From: Bacteroidales bacterium
GTDB taxonomy: Bacteria > Bacteroidota > Bacteroidia > Bacteroidales > NBLH01
Direction: 5' to 3'
Assembly: GCA_016937695.1 (NCBI GenBank)
Contig: JAFGWC010000022.1
Coordinates: 1-49,853 of the forward strand
Length of the DNA stretch: 49,853 nucleotides
A program made the position numbers and the translations under genes. Shown here one piece after another: positions 1 to 9,183 of this stretch (position 1 is its first letter; every line of letters begins with the position of its first letter). The notes beneath the pieces are model-generated. The model saw only the letters and a program-made list of their open reading frames with translations. It was not told where the DNA came from and searched no databases.

Positions 1-19
1 AACTAACTAATTATTTATC

Positions 20-2218
20 ATGAAGAACTATTTATTAATTTTAATAATTGCCTTTTTGTTGCCAAATTTTTTAATTGGACAAGAAGATTCAACAAAAGTT
101 GATGACATGTCAGATCTTTTAGATTTATCGCTTGGAGATTTAATGAATATAGAGGTTTCAGGAGTAAGTAGATATGCACAAAATTTGTCAGACGTCCCAA
201 ATTCAATTCAGGTCATTAGTCAACAACAGATAGCAGATAGAGGCTATAATGACTTATCCGATTTATTAAAAGATGTTCAGGGATTTGATATAACTTCAAA
301 TGCAGGGCAATTTGGTGAATTTTATTCTTTTCGTGGAATTGCCGGAAATGACAGATTTTTAGTGTTAGTAAACGGGCATAAATTAAATCCAGCAAGCGGA
401 ACATATATTTCTATAGGAAATTCAATTTCAATTCGTTATGCCGAAAGAATTGAAATTATATCCGGACCGGCATCGGCAGTTTACGGAGCAGATGCATTTT
501 CAGGAATAATAAATATTGTGTTTAAAGATATAGCGTCAGAAGATAAAAACACAAACATTTCAGGATATATTAATTACGGAAGCTTAAACACTATTGACGG
601 TGCTTTTAATGCTTCTGTTAAAGTAAATAATGATTTTTCAATTAATACAAGTGCACGAATTTATAAATCAGACGGGCCTAACTTTATAGGAACTGATTCT
701 AAATATTATGATTATGACCTTATAAAAGACTATCCTTCACCTTTGACTGATAATTTTGAACAACCTACTTTTGACCATAATATTTATTTTAATGCTAAAT
801 ATAAAAATTTTTCTATTAATTATTTTCGACAACAATTTGATGAAGGAAATGCATTAAGTTTTGATCCTTTAATTTATATTTATAATAAAGATAATAAATG
901 GAAAACTTCAACAGATATTTTTTGGGCTGATTATGAAATAAAATTTAATAATGATGGAAATCTAAAATTTGATGTTAGTTATAAAAGACATATCCAAGAT
1001 AACAATACAATTTATTATAAATGGAACATACCCGGAGTATTTGACGCAGACGAAACTTACAAACAGTTTATGACAGGAAAAGATAACTCAATACAAGCGG
1101 TATTAACATATAATCAATTAATTTCAGATAAATTTCAGTTTATTGCGGGTATAGAAAATGAATATACAACAAGTGTTCCGCCTTATGCTAATGATGAAGT
1201 TCTTGGATATTCATCAAAGTATGAAGGTGAAAATGCAAAACAAATTGATGAAGAATTAACAATTACCGAAAATAGAGTTTCCGGTTTCGGACAATTTGTT
1301 TATTCACCAATTAAATATATTAATATTACTTTTGGGGCAAGATACGATTACTCAACAAGGTATAAAGGCGTTTTTAATCCTCGTGCCGGAATTATTATTT
1401 CGCCTACTAATTCAACAAAAATAAAATTTATATACGGAAGAGCTTTCCAATCGCCTTCGCTATTTGTTCAATACGAACAATGGGGTGCACCTGATATTGC
1501 ATTTATTTCAACTGCAGAAATAAGAAACAGAGATATTGATCCTAATTGGGAATTAAAAAATCAAATTGTAAATTCTTATGAAGCAAGTTTAACACAAAAA
1601 ATTGGTAAAAACCTTGAATTCAAGATAGGCGCTTTTTACAATGATTTAACAAATCTTATTGAAAGAAATTTATTTGCAGCTTATCCTGTAGACTCTGTTT
1701 ACAATAAGTACTTTGACAATTATACAAGCGGATTAAGAAATGAAAATATCGGCTCGCAAAAAATAATTGGAGGTGATTTTTCTTTAAATGCTAAAATTTC
1801 TAAAAACATTATACTGTATACGTACTATTCATATACTGATGCTGTTTCTGTTTTAAACAATGGAGATGAAACAAAAATACCTCGTATTGCAGACCATAAA
1901 GTTTGGATAGGTGTTACAGCACAAAATCTTTTTAATTATCTTACAATATCGCCTCGTTTAAGGTGGAGTAGCGATATGTATAATGCAAATGCAACTATTT
2001 TTTCGGATAATATACAGCCAGGATTTTATACTTTGGATTTGAACTTGTCTGTTAATAATTTAAGTAAATATTTTAGGATTTACGCAAATTTTGAAAACAT
2101 AACAGATGAAAAGCAAGAACATGGAGGACTTTACGACCAAACAGGTGTTTATACTGCAGTAATTCCACAACAAGGTTTTACATTCAGAGCAGGGATAGAA
2201 GTTTTCTTTAACAAATAA
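20..2218 (+). CDS. TonB-dependent outer-membrane receptor
   Basis: A 732-residue protein with an N-terminal signal peptide (hydrophobic stretch about residues 4-20, ending in IGQ). A plug domain follows (about 45-165), with the family-like lead-in LLDLSLGDLMNIEV, then VPNSIQVIS, FSFRG-type and GPASAVYGADAFSGIINI signatures. The rest is a long alternating-polarity beta-barrel region ending in aromatic strands (FRAGIEVFFNK), as in TonB receptors. It should import a bulky ligand (siderophore, cobalamin, metal chelate or glycan) across the outer membrane using TonB energy; the ligand cannot be told from sequence. There is no N-terminal carboxypeptidase-regulatory domain and no SusD partner beside it, which argues against a SusCD glycan system. 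The ATG follows a purely AT-rich leader with no Shine-Dalgarno site. Class assignment is secure; substrate is unknown. Confidence 0.9.
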   Translation: MKNYLLILIIAFLLPNFLIGQEDSTKVDDMSDLLDLSLGDLMNIEVSGVSRYAQNLSDVPNSIQVISQQQIADRGYNDLSDLLKDVQGFDITSNAGQFGEFYSFRGIAGNDRFLVLVNGHKLNPASGTYISIGNSISIRYAERIEIISGPASAVYGADAFSGIINIVFKDIASEDKNTNISGYINYGSLNTIDGAFNASVKVNNDFSINTSARIYKSDGPNFIGTDSKYYDYDLIKDYPSPLTDNFEQPTFDHNIYFNAKYKNFSINYFRQQFDEGNALSFDPLIYIYNKDNKWKTSTDIFWADYEIKFNNDGNLKFDVSYKRHIQDNNTIYYKWNIPGVFDADETYKQFMTGKDNSIQAVLTYNQLISDKFQFIAGIENEYTTSVPPYANDEVLGYSSKYEGENAKQIDEELTITENRVSGFGQFVYSPIKYINITFGARYDYSTRYKGVFNPRAGIIISPTNSTKIKFIYGRAFQSPSLFVQYEQWGAPDIAFISTAEIRNRDIDPNWELKNQIVNSYEASLTQKIGKNLEFKIGAFYNDLTNLIERNLFAAYPVDSVYNKYFDNYTSGLRNENIGSQKIIGGDFSLNAKISKNIILYTYYSYTDAVSVLNNGDETKIPRIADHKVWIGVTAQNLFNYLTISPRLRWSSDMYNANATIFSDNIQPGFYTLDLNLSVNNLSKYFRIYANFENITDEKQEHGGLYDQTGVYTAVIPQQGFTFRAGIEVFFNK

Positions 2219-2221
2219 TAT

Positions 2222-2229
2222 TATCTTTG
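2222..2229 (+). promoter_or_regulatory. Bacteroidota -7 box before the radical SAM gene
   Basis: TATCTTTG matches the Bacteroidota -7 consensus TAnnTTTG. It lies in the 19-bp gap after the receptor gene, with only 8 bases between the box and the ATG at 2238, so the transcript would be leaderless or nearly so. No clear TTG -33 element is present, only a T-rich tract. Confidence 0.45.
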
Positions 2230-2237
2230 TTCTAAAT

Positions 2238-3191
2238 ATGAAGAAAAAAAAATATAAATGGGGGCATAATCGCCCCTTTAATGATTATTCTACATATTTC
2301 AAGAAAATATTTAACGAGCGTATTCAAAAAATTTCTATTGACGCCGGATTTTCTTGTCCAAACAGAGACGGAACAAAAGGAGTAGGCGGCTGTAGTTATT
2401 GCAATAACGATACATTTAATCCATTTTATTGTACGCCTTCAAAATCTGTAACTCAACAATTAAATGAAGGAATTGCTTTTTTTGAGCCAAAATACAAAAC
2501 ACAAAAGTATTTAGCTTATTTTCAGGCTTTTTCAAATACATACGGAAGTTTAGATTTATTAAAAAAATTATACGAAGAGGCTTTAACGCATGAAAAAGTT
2601 ATAGGCTTAGTTATTGGCACCAGACCCGATTGTGTTAATAATGAGATTTTAGATTATATAGCGGAATTATCGGAAAAGTATTTTATTGTTGTTGAATATG
2701 GTATTGAATCAACTTTAAATAGAACTTTAAATCTGATAAACAGATGTCATACTTTCGAAGATTCTGTATTTGCAATTAATGAAACTGTTAAAAGAAATAT
2801 CGAAACAGGAGTTCATATGATTCTTGGTTTACCTGAAGAAACTGATGAAGAAATGATTAATCATGCAAAGATAATATCTGAGCTTCCAATTAAAAGTTTA
2901 AAACTTCATCAGTTACAAATTATTAAAAATACGGTTATGGCAAAACAATTTAAACAAAATCCTGAAAGTTTTAATTTGTTTTCTGCTGATAGCTATATTG
3001 AGCTAATAATCAAGTTTATAGAAAATTTAAGTCCTGATATAATTTTAGAGAGATTTATTAGTGAATCGCCTGCAGATTTATTGATTGCACCCAAATGGAA
3101 TGGTTTGAAAAATTTTGAAATAGTTAGCAGAATTGAAAAACGACTTTTGGAATTAGACACATTTCAAGGTAAGTTTTTTAATGTTAAATAA
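2238..3191 (+). CDS. TIGR01212-family (YhcC-like) radical SAM protein
   Basis: A 317-residue cytosolic radical SAM enzyme. The iron-sulfur cysteines are C40, C52 and C55, within SCPNRDGTKGVGGCSYC. That gives a wide C-x11-C-x2-C spacing, as in the YhcC/Elp3-like branch rather than the common C-x3-C-x2-C. Downstream elements such as VIGTRPDCV, VEYGIESTLNRTLNLINR and GVHMILGLPEETDEEM are conserved features of this family. The physiological substrate of YhcC proteins is not well established, so no reaction is assigned. It starts 19 bp after the receptor gene and appears to have its own -7 box. Its stop codon overlaps the 3' end of the convergent kinase gene by 8 bp. Family call is strong; function is open. 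Confidence 0.9.
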   Translation: MKKKKYKWGHNRPFNDYSTYFKKIFNERIQKISIDAGFSCPNRDGTKGVGGCSYCNNDTFNPFYCTPSKSVTQQLNEGIAFFEPKYKTQKYLAYFQAFSNTYGSLDLLKKLYEEALTHEKVIGLVIGTRPDCVNNEILDYIAELSEKYFIVVEYGIESTLNRTLNLINRCHTFEDSVFAINETVKRNIETGVHMILGLPEETDEEMINHAKIISELPIKSLKLHQLQIIKNTVMAKQFKQNPESFNLFSADSYIELIIKFIENLSPDIILERFISESPADLLIAPKWNGLKNFEIVSRIEKRLLELDTFQGKFFNVK

Positions 3192-6189
3192 TCTTTATTT
3201 CTAATGGTTTAATATACTTTTCAATAGCAGATAATAAAATTTGACGCTTAATTGGTTTAGTAATAAATTCATCGCAGCCTGCGGCAATACTTTTTTTCTT
3301 ATCTTCCGTTAAAGCATGTGCTGTTTGAGCAATAATTGGTAAAGAAGGTTTAATCTTTTTTATTTGTTTTGTAGCTTCATAGCCATTAACTCCTGGTAAT
3401 TGAATATCCATTAATACTATATCAATATCAGAATTTTTTCTACATATTTCGTATGCTTCAATACCGTTAGTTGCTCTGTATATTTTTAGTTTTGTTTTAT
3501 TTAGAATTTTTTCCAAATACAAATAGCTAATATCATCATCTTCAACTATTAAAACAGAGTTATTATTCCAATTATATTCTTTACTTAATTTTGCTTCAAT
3601 TTTTTTAATTAATTTTGGATTTCCAATTTTATATGGTATTGTAAAATAGAACGTTGAGCCTTTTTTTTCTAAAGATTCGTGCCAGATTTTACCACCTAAA
3701 AGTTCTACAAAACCTTTAGAAATAGCTAATCCTAAGCCTGTTCCGCCATATTTTCTTGTATGCGATTCATCTGATTGTCTAAATCTGTCAAAAATAATTT
3801 CACGTTTATTTATAGGAATTCCTATCCCTGAATCTTTTACATAAAATTGTATAAATGCAAGTTTATTAATATGATTTGTTTCAGAAGGCATTAAAATATA
3901 TCCAAATTCAACTAATCCATTTGATGTAAATTTTATAGCATTATTAATTAGGTTTGTTAAAATTTGACGCACTCTCATTCCATCTGTTGTTATTATGCTA
4001 TCTTTATCATCTAAATCTTTGTGCAAGCTAAATTCTATATTTTTTTTATCTATAAAATCAGGTTTAAATAATGTAAATAAATCATCCATCAATTCGTTAA
4101 TCGAACAATCTTCTTCATTAATTTGAATTTGGCCAACTTCTATTTTAGAAATATCCAGTATATCATTTATTATATTTAAAAGCTGTTTTCCACTTTTATG
4201 TATTATATCTATATAGCTTTTTCTCTCTTCAGGAGTTGTTAAATCATTTTTTAATAAATCAGAAAAGCCAAGAATTCCATTCATCGGCGTTCTTATTTCA
4301 TGCGACATATTTGCCAAAAATGTAGATTTTATATTATCTGCTTCTTCAGCTTTTTCTTTAGCTAGTATAAGTTCTTCCTCAATTTTTTGTTGTTGTGTGA
4401 TATCTAATATTGTTCCAATTAATCTTGTTGTTTCGCCGGATTTATTTCGTAGTGCAACTCCTTTATCTAAAAACCATCTTATATTTCCATCTATATCTTT
4501 AGCTCTGAATTTACAGTTTAGCTCTTTTATTTTATTATGAATTAAGGCGTCATTTAATTGTTGAATTTTTTCTAAATCTTCGTCCAATATGTAATTTTTC
4601 CAACGACTAAAACTGTCTTCAACAGCAGGAATAGGATAGCCAAGAATTTCAAATAGTACAGAATCGGCGTGTCCAACACCAGTTTCCGGATTTCTTTCCC
4701 AAACTGCAACTTTTGTTTCTTCTGTTGCTATTCTATATCTTTCTTTTGTTTTAATTAAATCAAATTCAGATTTTTTTCTTTCAGTAATATCATCGTAAAT
4801 AACTACAATTTCATTTGATGGAAGTTTATAAATAAAATTCTCTGTCCAGCTTATTACTTTATTATTGTCATCAAAAATAATTACTGGATGGTCTGTTGCT
4901 GTTCCAGTTTTCCATACTTTTTTAAAAGATTCTAAAAGTCCGTATTTACTTAAAGCCGGAAAAACGCTTACTGCATTTTTTCCAAGAATGTTTTCTCTTT
5001 TTACATTTTCAAGCTTTTCTGCTGATGAATTAAAGTTTTTAAAAATAAATTCATTTCCATCATCAAATACTTCAAAAATTGCAACATTATTACTCATGTT
5101 TTCAAACAATGAGCGAAACCTTATTTCGTTTTCTTTTAATAGTTCTTCTGATCGTTTTCTTTCCGAAACATCTCTGAAAATAGCATGATATCTTCCGTCC
5201 GAAAGTTGTTTTATATTTATTTCAACAGGTACTATACTGCCGTCTTTTCTTAATATTAATTTTTCTGATGTAAATGCTTGACCTGATTTTACTTTATCAA
5301 ATATGGTTTCCGATTGTTTAGGTTTTTTATTTATGAAAAATAAATCATTAATTTTAAATTTTTTTAATTCGCTAACGTTATAACCTGTTAGTCTACATCC
5401 GCTATTATTTATGTTCATCAGATAACCATTTTCATCACTAATAAAAATACCATCACCTGCTTGTTCTATTGCTACTTTATATTGATCTTCACTTCTTATA
5501 AGTGCTTCGTTTTTTTGTAATAATTCTTTATTAGAATTTCTTAGTTCTTCGTTTGTTTCTATATATTCTTCATTTAAAGCTAAATATTCAATATTTTTCT
5601 TTTTTAGATTCAGTTCTGCTTGTTTTCTGTTTGTTATATTACTTATTGAACCTTCAATTGCAATAGCAGTGTGTTGATTGTCGGTTATAATATTTATGTG
5701 TTGATATAACCAAACTATATCGCCGTATTTTGTATATGATTGAAATTCAAGTGGTTTTACTCTTTTGTCTTCTAATAGTTTTTTCCAATTTTCATCATAA
5801 ATTTCTTTCCAATCTTCAAGAATGCTATTTCTGAATAACGAAGGCTTTTTATAAAACTCTTCTGGTGTATATTCTAATATATTATAAACTGCATGGTTAA
5901 TAAACTCATATTTTTTTTCTTTGAGTGAATATCTATATATAATATCTTTTGCATTATTTGTTATTAAGCGAAATTGTTTTTCAATATTTTCAATGTGCTT
6001 TTTTAACGAATCTGTTTGAGCTGTTTTTTGTTGGAGTTTTTTTTCGGATATTTCTAGTTCATTTGCAATAGAATTAATCTGAGCAGGATTATTATCAGAA
6101 ATTGAAACAGAGCTATTTGAATTAATTAGCTGTTTTTCAAGTTCTGCTATTTTCTTTTCAAGCTCTACTATTCTAGAATTCTTTGTCAT
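3184..6189 (-). CDS. Soluble hybrid histidine kinase with four PAS domains and a receiver
   Basis: A 1001-residue sensor kinase with no signal peptide or membrane helix, so probably cytosolic. Order: N-terminal coiled coil (about 1-65), PAS1 (70-190), a second coiled coil, PAS2 (230-345), PAS3 (350-475), PAS4 (480-605), HisKA with the phosphoacceptor H630 in NMSHEIRTPMNG, a GHKL ATPase with N box (NLINNAIKF), G1 (DSGIGIP) and G2 (GGTGLGLAIS), then a C-terminal receiver (about 875-995) with phosphoacceptor D928 in VLMDIQLPG. Each PAS domain ends in a DIT/DVSERK-type motif. It probably autophosphorylates at H630 and relays to its own receiver; no DNA-binding output or partner regulator is adjacent. 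I use the ATG at 6189. A TTG reading to 6231 would begin inside the promoter -7 box, so it is unlikely. The signal sensed is unknown. Confidence 0.92.
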   Translation of the reverse strand: MTKNSRIVELEKKIAELEKQLINSNSSVSISDNNPAQINSIANELEISEKKLQQKTAQTDSLKKHIENIEKQFRLITNNAKDIIYRYSLKEKKYEFINHAVYNILEYTPEEFYKKPSLFRNSILEDWKEIYDENWKKLLEDKRVKPLEFQSYTKYGDIVWLYQHINIITDNQHTAIAIEGSISNITNRKQAELNLKKKNIEYLALNEEYIETNEELRNSNKELLQKNEALIRSEDQYKVAIEQAGDGIFISDENGYLMNINNSGCRLTGYNVSELKKFKINDLFFINKKPKQSETIFDKVKSGQAFTSEKLILRKDGSIVPVEINIKQLSDGRYHAIFRDVSERKRSEELLKENEIRFRSLFENMSNNVAIFEVFDDGNEFIFKNFNSSAEKLENVKRENILGKNAVSVFPALSKYGLLESFKKVWKTGTATDHPVIIFDDNNKVISWTENFIYKLPSNEIVVIYDDITERKKSEFDLIKTKERYRIATEETKVAVWERNPETGVGHADSVLFEILGYPIPAVEDSFSRWKNYILDEDLEKIQQLNDALIHNKIKELNCKFRAKDIDGNIRWFLDKGVALRNKSGETTRLIGTILDITQQQKIEEELILAKEKAEEADNIKSTFLANMSHEIRTPMNGILGFSDLLKNDLTTPEERKSYIDIIHKSGKQLLNIINDILDISKIEVGQIQINEEDCSINELMDDLFTLFKPDFIDKKNIEFSLHKDLDDKDSIITTDGMRVRQILTNLINNAIKFTSNGLVEFGYILMPSETNHINKLAFIQFYVKDSGIGIPINKREIIFDRFRQSDESHTRKYGGTGLGLAISKGFVELLGGKIWHESLEKKGSTFYFTIPYKIGNPKLIKKIEAKLSKEYNWNNNSVLIVEDDDISYLYLEKILNKTKLKIYRATNGIEAYEICRKNSDIDIVLMDIQLPGVNGYEATKQIKKIKPSLPIIAQTAHALTEDKKKSIAAGCDEFITKPIKRQILLSAIEKYIKPLEIKII

Positions 6190-6228
6190 TAAATTTAATT
6201 TACTCCAAAATAAATTTCTGTTTTGATA

Positions 6229-6257
6229 CAAATATACTTAAATTGTAACAAAATCAA
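6229..6257 (-). promoter_or_regulatory. Promoter of the hybrid kinase gene
   Basis: On the minus strand, TTG (6257-6255), an 18-base spacer and TATATTTG (6236-6229) match the Bacteroidota pattern TTG-N17-20-TAnnTTTG. Transcription would start near 6222, giving a leader of about 33 bases. This supports the ATG at 6189 as the start. Confidence 0.6.
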
Positions 6258-6278
6258 CAGTTTGATATTAAATAATAA

Positions 6279-6310
6279 ATGGTTCAATTATTAATAGATA
6301 ATTGAACCAT
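6279..6310 (-). terminator. Hairpin after the thioredoxin-fold gene
   Basis: A perfect 13-bp inverted repeat (ATGGTTCAATTAT / ATAATTGAACCAT) with a 6-base loop starts 15 bases past the stop codon at 6326. The tail on the minus strand is T-rich but interrupted (TTTATTATTT), so termination may be moderate. Confidence 0.6.
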
Positions 6311-6325
6311 CAATTATATTAAAAT

Positions 6326-7981
6326 TTATTTACTTTTTTCTTTTTTCTCGTTTTCTAAAATTTCATTAATTATACTAATTGCTTGATCGTATCCAATTCT
6401 TTTTGCAATAATTTTCTTGTTTTCGTCAAGTAAATATAAAACTGGTGAACTTGAAATGTCATATTTATCTCTAAAATGCGAGTAACCAATTGGCTCCCAA
6501 ACATTTATGAGTTTTAACATGTCGTGTCCTAATACAAAATCCATCCATTTTTCAATATGTTTTGTGTATTTATCCCATTCGTTTATATTTCTATTTAGAT
6601 AAACTGAATATACGGTAACTCCTTTTTCTTCAAGCTTTTCTGTATCGTAAGCTTTTGCAAGTTGAGGTGTTAAAGTTTTGCAATGACTGCAATCATGTTC
6701 CCAAAACCACATTATTATAAATTTTGATTTTATTTGGTCTAATGAAATATAGCCTTCAAATTCAGGAATGAAATCATCCTGAATAATCTGAGCTAACTCA
6801 TTTATAATTACTTGCGATTGTATTGCAGAATCATTTAAGTTTGGATACGTTTTTTTATATTCTTTAGCTTTTTGATCAAGATATTGTTTATTTTCTTGTA
6901 GATTAATCCCTTTTTCTTTTACTGTTTGCAATTTATCTTTAATAACTGATATTCCTGTTTCTGATTTTGGAAGCATTATCATATTTATTTCAGGAGCTGT
7001 ATTTCCAATTAGTCCTGGTTTACGTCTTCTTATTTTTTCTTTTAATTCAGATATAAATTCGCGATCGCTCCATTCTGCTTCTTCAGTATAATAGTTTTCG
7101 GCTAAATAAACATATACATTTTCCATTCCCATAATTTGCGCCGATGCATATTTATTAAACAAATGAACCATCATATATCTAAATAGCTCTTTGTCATGTC
7201 TAGATTTGTTGATTAATTTATCAACTTCAGGAATTATTGAATCCGGAACTTGTGGAATTATTTTGTCAAGATAATAGTCTAATTTATTTTCATAAATCGG
7301 ACTTCTTAAAAGTCTGGAATCTGCAAAATCAAAATATTTAAAATACTGATTTCTATAATAATAGTATCTATCTTTTTGTTCTTTAATTGAGTCAGGAATT
7401 TGTATTTCTTGAGTTGCTTTTAAGAATTTAGAAAAGAAAAAGTCAGGGTTTTCTTGTATTATCTTTTCCACTTCATTAGTAACATTTCTGTTTATTTCAT
7501 TTAAATCGGCATCAATTTTTTTAATTTTTTCTTTATCGTCTTTAAATTCAGTTCTTTTATTAGTTAATTCAGTAGCTTTATTTCTTTGGTTCGATAAAAA
7601 TATTTGATATTTTGAAAATATATCATTTTCTGCACTTCCTTCGGCCTTGAAATTTTTAATATAATCTTTTGGTACTGTATCATTAATTATAGTAAATGTT
7701 TGATCTTTATCAACAATTAAATCAAAATAACTTTTATTTGGTAAAAATAAGAAATACATGCCTCCGGGTAATGATTCACTATTTTTGAAAATACCTTCGC
7801 CTTTAATATTTACTTTTGCAGTATCGTCAGGAATTAGTTGATTACCAAAATGATGGCCAAGAATAACTTCTTGATTTTTTAGATTAGAAATTTTTATTTT
7901 TATTTCATATCCTTGAGCTGAAATATTTATGTATATTGCTGATAATAATAATGTTAATGTAATTAATCTCTTTTTTTTCAT
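6326..7981 (-). CDS. Secreted thioredoxin-like protein (DUF4369-DUF5106-thioredoxin)
   Basis: A 551-residue exported protein with a signal peptide (residues 1-22, ending ISAQG). The N-terminal region (about 22-130) resembles DUF4369, a Bacteroidota domain often found before thioredoxin folds. A helical middle with YFDFADSRLLRSPIYENKLDYY and KYASAQIMGMENVYVYLAENYY resembles DUF5106. The C-terminal part (about 325-545) is an AhpC/TSA-thioredoxin fold with the redox pair C431-S-H-C434 in WEHDCSHCKTL, a cis-proline region SSPVLYLLDENKKI, and an unusually large helical insert between the first strand and the CxxC strand. It probably acts as a periplasmic or surface thiol-disulfide oxidoreductase, but the direction of electron flow and substrates cannot be told. 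It is a single-gene unit with its own downstream hairpin. Confidence 0.85.
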   Translation of the reverse strand: MKKKRLITLTLLLSAIYINISAQGYEIKIKISNLKNQEVILGHHFGNQLIPDDTAKVNIKGEGIFKNSESLPGGMYFLFLPNKSYFDLIVDKDQTFTIINDTVPKDYIKNFKAEGSAENDIFSKYQIFLSNQRNKATELTNKRTEFKDDKEKIKKIDADLNEINRNVTNEVEKIIQENPDFFFSKFLKATQEIQIPDSIKEQKDRYYYYRNQYFKYFDFADSRLLRSPIYENKLDYYLDKIIPQVPDSIIPEVDKLINKSRHDKELFRYMMVHLFNKYASAQIMGMENVYVYLAENYYTEEAEWSDREFISELKEKIRRRKPGLIGNTAPEINMIMLPKSETGISVIKDKLQTVKEKGINLQENKQYLDQKAKEYKKTYPNLNDSAIQSQVIINELAQIIQDDFIPEFEGYISLDQIKSKFIIMWFWEHDCSHCKTLTPQLAKAYDTEKLEEKGVTVYSVYLNRNINEWDKYTKHIEKWMDFVLGHDMLKLINVWEPIGYSHFRDKYDISSSPVLYLLDENKKIIAKRIGYDQAISIINEILENEKKEKSK

Positions 7982-8167
7982 TTGTTGAAATTTTTTTGTT
8001 ACTAATTTATATAAATCAAATTGGAGAATTTAAAATATATACTTTTTATCTGTAAATTTTCAAAAATAAATAAGTTTTTAAATAAAAAATTCAATTTAGG
8101 CTTGGTATAAAAAACGTAACAAATATAATAAAAGTCTATAAAATATTAGTCTTGAAGGAAATTTAAA

Positions 8168-8206
8168 ATAAAAATACCTGATAAGTTTAATAAAATTATT
8201 AGGTAT
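8168..8206 (-). terminator. Terminator after folD
   Basis: On the minus strand an 11-bp stem with one mismatch (8206-8196 pairing with 8184-8174) is followed by TTTTTATTTT, about 28 bases after the folD stop. It fits an intrinsic terminator for the ffh-folD unit. The remaining spacer up to 7982 is AT-rich and holds no gene I can see. Confidence 0.65.
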
Positions 8207-8233
8207 AAAAGTTATATTTATTAAAAAATTATC

Positions 8234-9115
8234 TTAAAAATAAATTTCTTTTTTTGCAGCTAAAAGTGTGTTTTTTAATAGAGAAACAATAGTCATCGGG
8301 CCAACTCCACCAGGTACCGGAGTAATAAAACTACATTTGGATGCAACTTCGTCAAATTTTACATCACCTTTTAATTTCCATCCTGATTTTGTTTTATCTG
8401 ATTTAACTCTTGTAATTCCAACATCAATAACAACCGTGCCTTCTTTTACCATATCAGCAGTTAAAAATTCAGCTTGCCCAAGTGCAACTATCAGAATATC
8501 AGCTTGTAAGGTAATCGATTTTATGTCTTTTGTTCTACTATGACAAAGTGTAACAGTTGAATCGCCTGGATAAGTTTTTTGTCCCATTAAAACGCTCATT
8601 GGCTTACCAACAATATTGCTTCTTCCAATAACAACACAATGTTTACCGCTTGTTTCTATTTTGTACCTTTTAAAAAGTTCCATAATTCCTGCAGGAGTAG
8701 CTGAAATATATGAAGGCAATCCAATTAACATTCTTCCAACATTAGTCGGGTGAAAGCCATCAACATCTTTTTTTGGGTCTATTGTTTCAATAACTTTTTG
8801 TTCTGAAATATGTTTTGGAATTGGCAACTGTACAATTAATCCATCAATATTTGAATTATTGTTAATTTCTTTAATTTTATTTAGGAGCTCTTCTTCTGAA
8901 ATGTTTTCGTCATATCTGATAAGCGTTGAATCAAAATTTGCTTGTTCACATGCTTTAACTTTATGAGCCACATATGTTTCACTTGCACCATCATTTCCAA
9001 CCAAAATTGCAGCTAAATGAGGTGAGCGCCCAAATTTATTTTTAAATTCAATTGCTTCTGCAGATATTTCTTTAATTATTTCTTCTTTTTTTAATTTACC
9101 GTCAATTAGTTGCAT
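8234..9115 (-). CDS. folD: Bifunctional methylenetetrahydrofolate dehydrogenase/cyclohydrolase
   Basis: A 293-residue FolD, close to the usual length. It interconverts 5,10-methylene-, methenyl- and 10-formyl-tetrahydrofolate in the cytosol using NADP, supplying one-carbon units for purines and formyl-Met-tRNA. Catalytic residues expected from E. coli FolD are present: Y48 and K52 in [11 protein letters not shown]96 in VQLPIPKH and D119 in KDVDGFHP. The Rossmann part shows [12 protein letters not shown], and the C-terminus has the hallmark [11 protein letters not shown]. It lies 68 bp downstream of ffh on the same strand, followed by a terminator, so the two are probably co-transcribed. Confidence 0.97.
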   Translation of the reverse strand: MQLIDGKLKKEEIIKEISAEAIEFKNKFGRSPHLAAILVGNDGASETYVAHKVKACEQANFDSTLIRYDENISEEELLNKIKEINNNSNIDGLIVQLPIPKHISEQKVIETIDPKKDVDGFHPTNVGRMLIGLPSYISATPAGIMELFKRYKIETSGKHCVVIGRSNIVGKPMSVLMGQKTYPGDSTVTLCHSRTKDIKSITLQADILIVALGQAEFLTADMVKEGTVVIDVGITRVKSDKTKSGWKLKGDVKFDEVASKCSFITPVPGGVGPMTIVSLLKNTLLAAKKEIYF

Positions 9116-9183
9116 TTTTTATATCTTAATTTACAATTTGAAAGTAATAATTTTTAATTTGTAATTGACATTTCGTAATTAAA

